Shown here piece after piece: positions 62,888 through 64,000 of a stretch of DNA of 64,000 bases; position 1 is the first letter of the stretch; every line of letters starts with the position of its first letter. The notes below the pieces were generated by a model. That model was not told where the DNA came from and did no database searches. It saw only the letters and a list, made by a program, of their open reading frames with translations. The stretch spans positions 1 to 64,000 of the forward strand of contig NZ_JADYTY010000007.1 in NCBI RefSeq assembly GCF_021531495.1, in the 5' to 3' direction. The DNA is from Anaerovibrio lipolyticus (lineage in GTDB: Bacteria; Bacillota; Negativicutes; Selenomonadales; Selenomonadaceae). Both the position numbers and the translations under genes were made by a program.

Positions 62888-63116
62888 TCTTGATTTGCCG
62901 AATACATCAATTCTCTATATGGCGATATGGGAGTACCCTTTCAGGCACGCTCTCGCTACTTTTCTCGCCTAGCGGTACTAAAGCTCTCATGAGGCAATTC
63001 GTGGCTGACGCCCCGAAAGCTCATGAATCGCTAAGTACCGAGGCGCGAAGAGTACCTGTGCAGGGTATTCCCATACCGCTTATTAGTGTATTCATTGCGT
63101 CTTTCTGCTTTGGCAC
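62888..63116 (+). mobile_element. Second structured repeat unit (related to 14761-15554)
   Basis: The left boundary TTGATTTGCCGAATACATCA (62890-62909) continues in near-identity with the minus strand of 15554-15526. The right block 63086-63116 is 31/31 identical to the minus strand of 15336-15306. Between them is a 158-nt hairpin (62922-63079) whose sequence differs from its counterpart but folds the same way. No right-hand inverted terminus is found, so it may be a single or truncated unit. The reading frame across it is not credible as a gene. Confidence 0.7.
62922..63079 (+). ncRNA. Candidate structured RNA, 158-nt nested hairpin
   Basis: The outer stem pairs 62922-62945 with 63055-63079. 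A middle stem pairs TACTTTTCTC with GCGAAGAGTA. The motif GCCTAGCGGTACT pairs with AGTACCGAGGC leaving AG bulged, and an apical CATGAG/CTCATG stem closes the top. The unpaired CACGCTCTCGC after CAGG is conserved with the other copy. Transcription is not shown. Confidence 0.5.
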
Positions 63117-63216
63117 AATTTGGAACGACCTATTTTTTACTAAGATAGAGGAAAATAAAAATTATTCCTACTCAAGCAGGAGATTGGAAAATATTATCGA
63201 ATATATAAATATGTAA

Positions 63217-63252
63217 ATCCTTTGTAAGTTTATTTTTGCAAAGGGTTTTTTT
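63217..63252 (+). terminator. Terminator before the Rpn-type gene
   Basis: CCTTTG pairs with CAAAGG around a T-rich loop, followed by seven Ts. No intact gene ends here. The preceding 63117-63216 is AT-rich and may be the tail of a lost gene cut by the element. Confidence 0.65.
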
Positions 63253-63326
63253 GTTGTCTATGAATAAAATATTGGGAGGTGCAAAGACAAGAAATGGCTT
63301 ATGGTATCACATTTTTTAGTATCAAC

Positions 63327-63355
63327 TTGATTTGGATTTTCTAATTTGCGATAAT
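63327..63355 (+). promoter_or_regulatory. Promoter of the Rpn-type gene
   Basis: TTGATT (63327-63332), a 17-base spacer and GATAAT (63350-63355), 20 bases before the ATG. Confidence 0.55.
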
Positions 63356-63375
63356 ATAGGAAAGGTGTTGTGATT

Positions 63376-64000
63376 ATGGGACAAAAGGATATTACGCAGA
63401 AAAATTTTGAAGCGTATAACGATGTTTTTTCGGATATAGTTAATGGCACACTTTTTGATGGACGAGAGGTAATCAAACCAGAAGCTCTTGTTGATGCAAT
63501 GGCGAAATCACAGTATAAAGCTGATGATAATGTAATACACGAACAGGAGCGGGATGTAGCCAAATATTGGACGGATAAGAACTGTTACATTCGTTTAGCC
63601 CTGCTGGGAGTAGAGAATCAATTGGCTATAGATATGGATATGCCCTTGCGGGTAATTGGTTATGATGGCAGTTCCTATCGGGATGAAATGAACCAAGACG
63701 AAATAGTTATTGATGAAGAAACAGGTAAAAAGCATAAAATCCGCCATAAGCGTTATCCAGTTGTAACTATTGTGCTATATTTTGGCAAAGTACCTTGGAA
63801 GAAGCCACTTAGCTTATATGATGTATTGGAAATATCTGATGATTTGAAGCCATTTGTTAATGACTACAAAATCAATTTGATTGATGTGCCAAGACTTACA
63901 GGGGAGCAGGTAAAAAAATTTACCAGTGATTTTCAGATTATTGCAGACTATTTTGTACAGCTTAATGAAAATAAAGGTTATGTACCAAAGGACATAAAAA
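63376..64000 (+). CDS. Rpn-family PD-(D/E)XK nuclease/transposase-like protein (partial)
   Basis: 208 codons are visible and the gene runs off the window. The start QKDITQKNFEAYNDVFSDIVN, the RDVAKYW segment, the LALLGVENQLAIDMDMPLRVIGYD core near 75-98 with the GxExQ-type catalytic strand, and PVVTIVLYFGKVPW near 130 fit the Rpn recombination-promoting nuclease family. Such genes are numerous and mobile in gut Firmicutes. AAAGGTG precedes the ATG. It lies next to the second structured element, in an AT-rich patch. Confidence 0.75.
   Translation, partial: MGQKDITQKNFEAYNDVFSDIVNGTLFDGREVIKPEALVDAMAKSQYKADDNVIHEQERDVAKYWTDKNCYIRLALLGVENQLAIDMDMPLRVIGYDGSSYRDEMNQDEIVIDEETGKKHKIRHKRYPVVTIVLYFGKVPWKKPLSLYDVLEISDDLKPFVNDYKINLIDVPRLTGEQVKKFTSDFQIIADYFVQLNENKGYVPKDIK

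Noticed and set aside
62890-63216. A 108-codon frame across the second structured element
   Set aside because: It reads through hairpin stems, has no ribosome-binding site, and the equivalent frame is not kept in the first element.

Overview
The window looks like chromosomal DNA of an anaerobic diderm Firmicute, most likely class Negativicutes (Selenomonas/Megamonas-type relatives). This is an inference from gene content and not a species call. Supporting signs are a two-gene SufC-SufB iron-sulfur system, a reverse rubrerythrin, meso-diaminopimelate dehydrogenase, an FHA/PP2C/RodA/PBP/PASTA-kinase cluster, and a classic secE-nusG-rplKAJL-rpoBC block with enlarged RpoB and RpoC. Most of the window is dense housekeeping DNA. 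The AT-richer accessory patches are at 1-2250, 14760-17870 and 62885-64000.

Layout. 1-2250 is an accessory patch: a 26-aa ORF, a degenerate ImmA-like protein, an EndoU-toxin/immunity in-frame scar bracketed by two copies of a palindromic repeat, a DUF4417 protein and a gene fragment. 2307-9780 is on the minus strand: sufCB, purA, and a trkA-trkH-trkH potassium operon. 9984-14759 carries yitT, a SorC-type regulator, ddh and glycerate kinase. 14761-15554 is a 794-bp non-coding element with 16-bp terminal inverted repeats and nested hairpins; a related unit lies at 62888-63116. 15703-17870 holds a DUF554 protein and a lone P-loop ATPase flanked by near-identical terminators. 18008-22648 is def-fmt-DUF116-rsmB-rlmN. 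22749-30700 is fhaA-fhaB-PP2C-rodA-pbp-prkC-rsgA-rpe. 30729-37957 is queC, folE2, a YdjC deacetylase, a YbhN-like protein, a glucosaminidase, an ABC-F protein and a DEAD helicase. 38002-38052 is a perfect 21-bp hairpin with a DnaA-box loop. 38201-41906 has a PHP phosphatase and a sucrose locus (LacI regulator, GH32 hydrolase, decayed permease). 42625-54783 has four tRNAs and the ribosomal/RNA polymerase cluster. 54974-61243 has reverse rubrerythrin, a membrane protein, the t6A operon tsaE-tsaB-rimI-tsaD and a PdtaS/PdtaR-ANTAR pair. 61574-64000 has malic enzyme, the second structured element and a truncated Rpn-type nuclease gene.

The most unusual signal is the pair of structured elements at 14761-15554 and 62888-63116. 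They share two near-identical flanking blocks (one 31/31 identical) around about 160-nt nested hairpins whose stems differ in sequence but keep pairing, with a recurring motif that has a 2-nt bulge. They encode no convincing protein and sit directly downstream of genes. They behave like an uncharacterised mobile or structured-RNA family.
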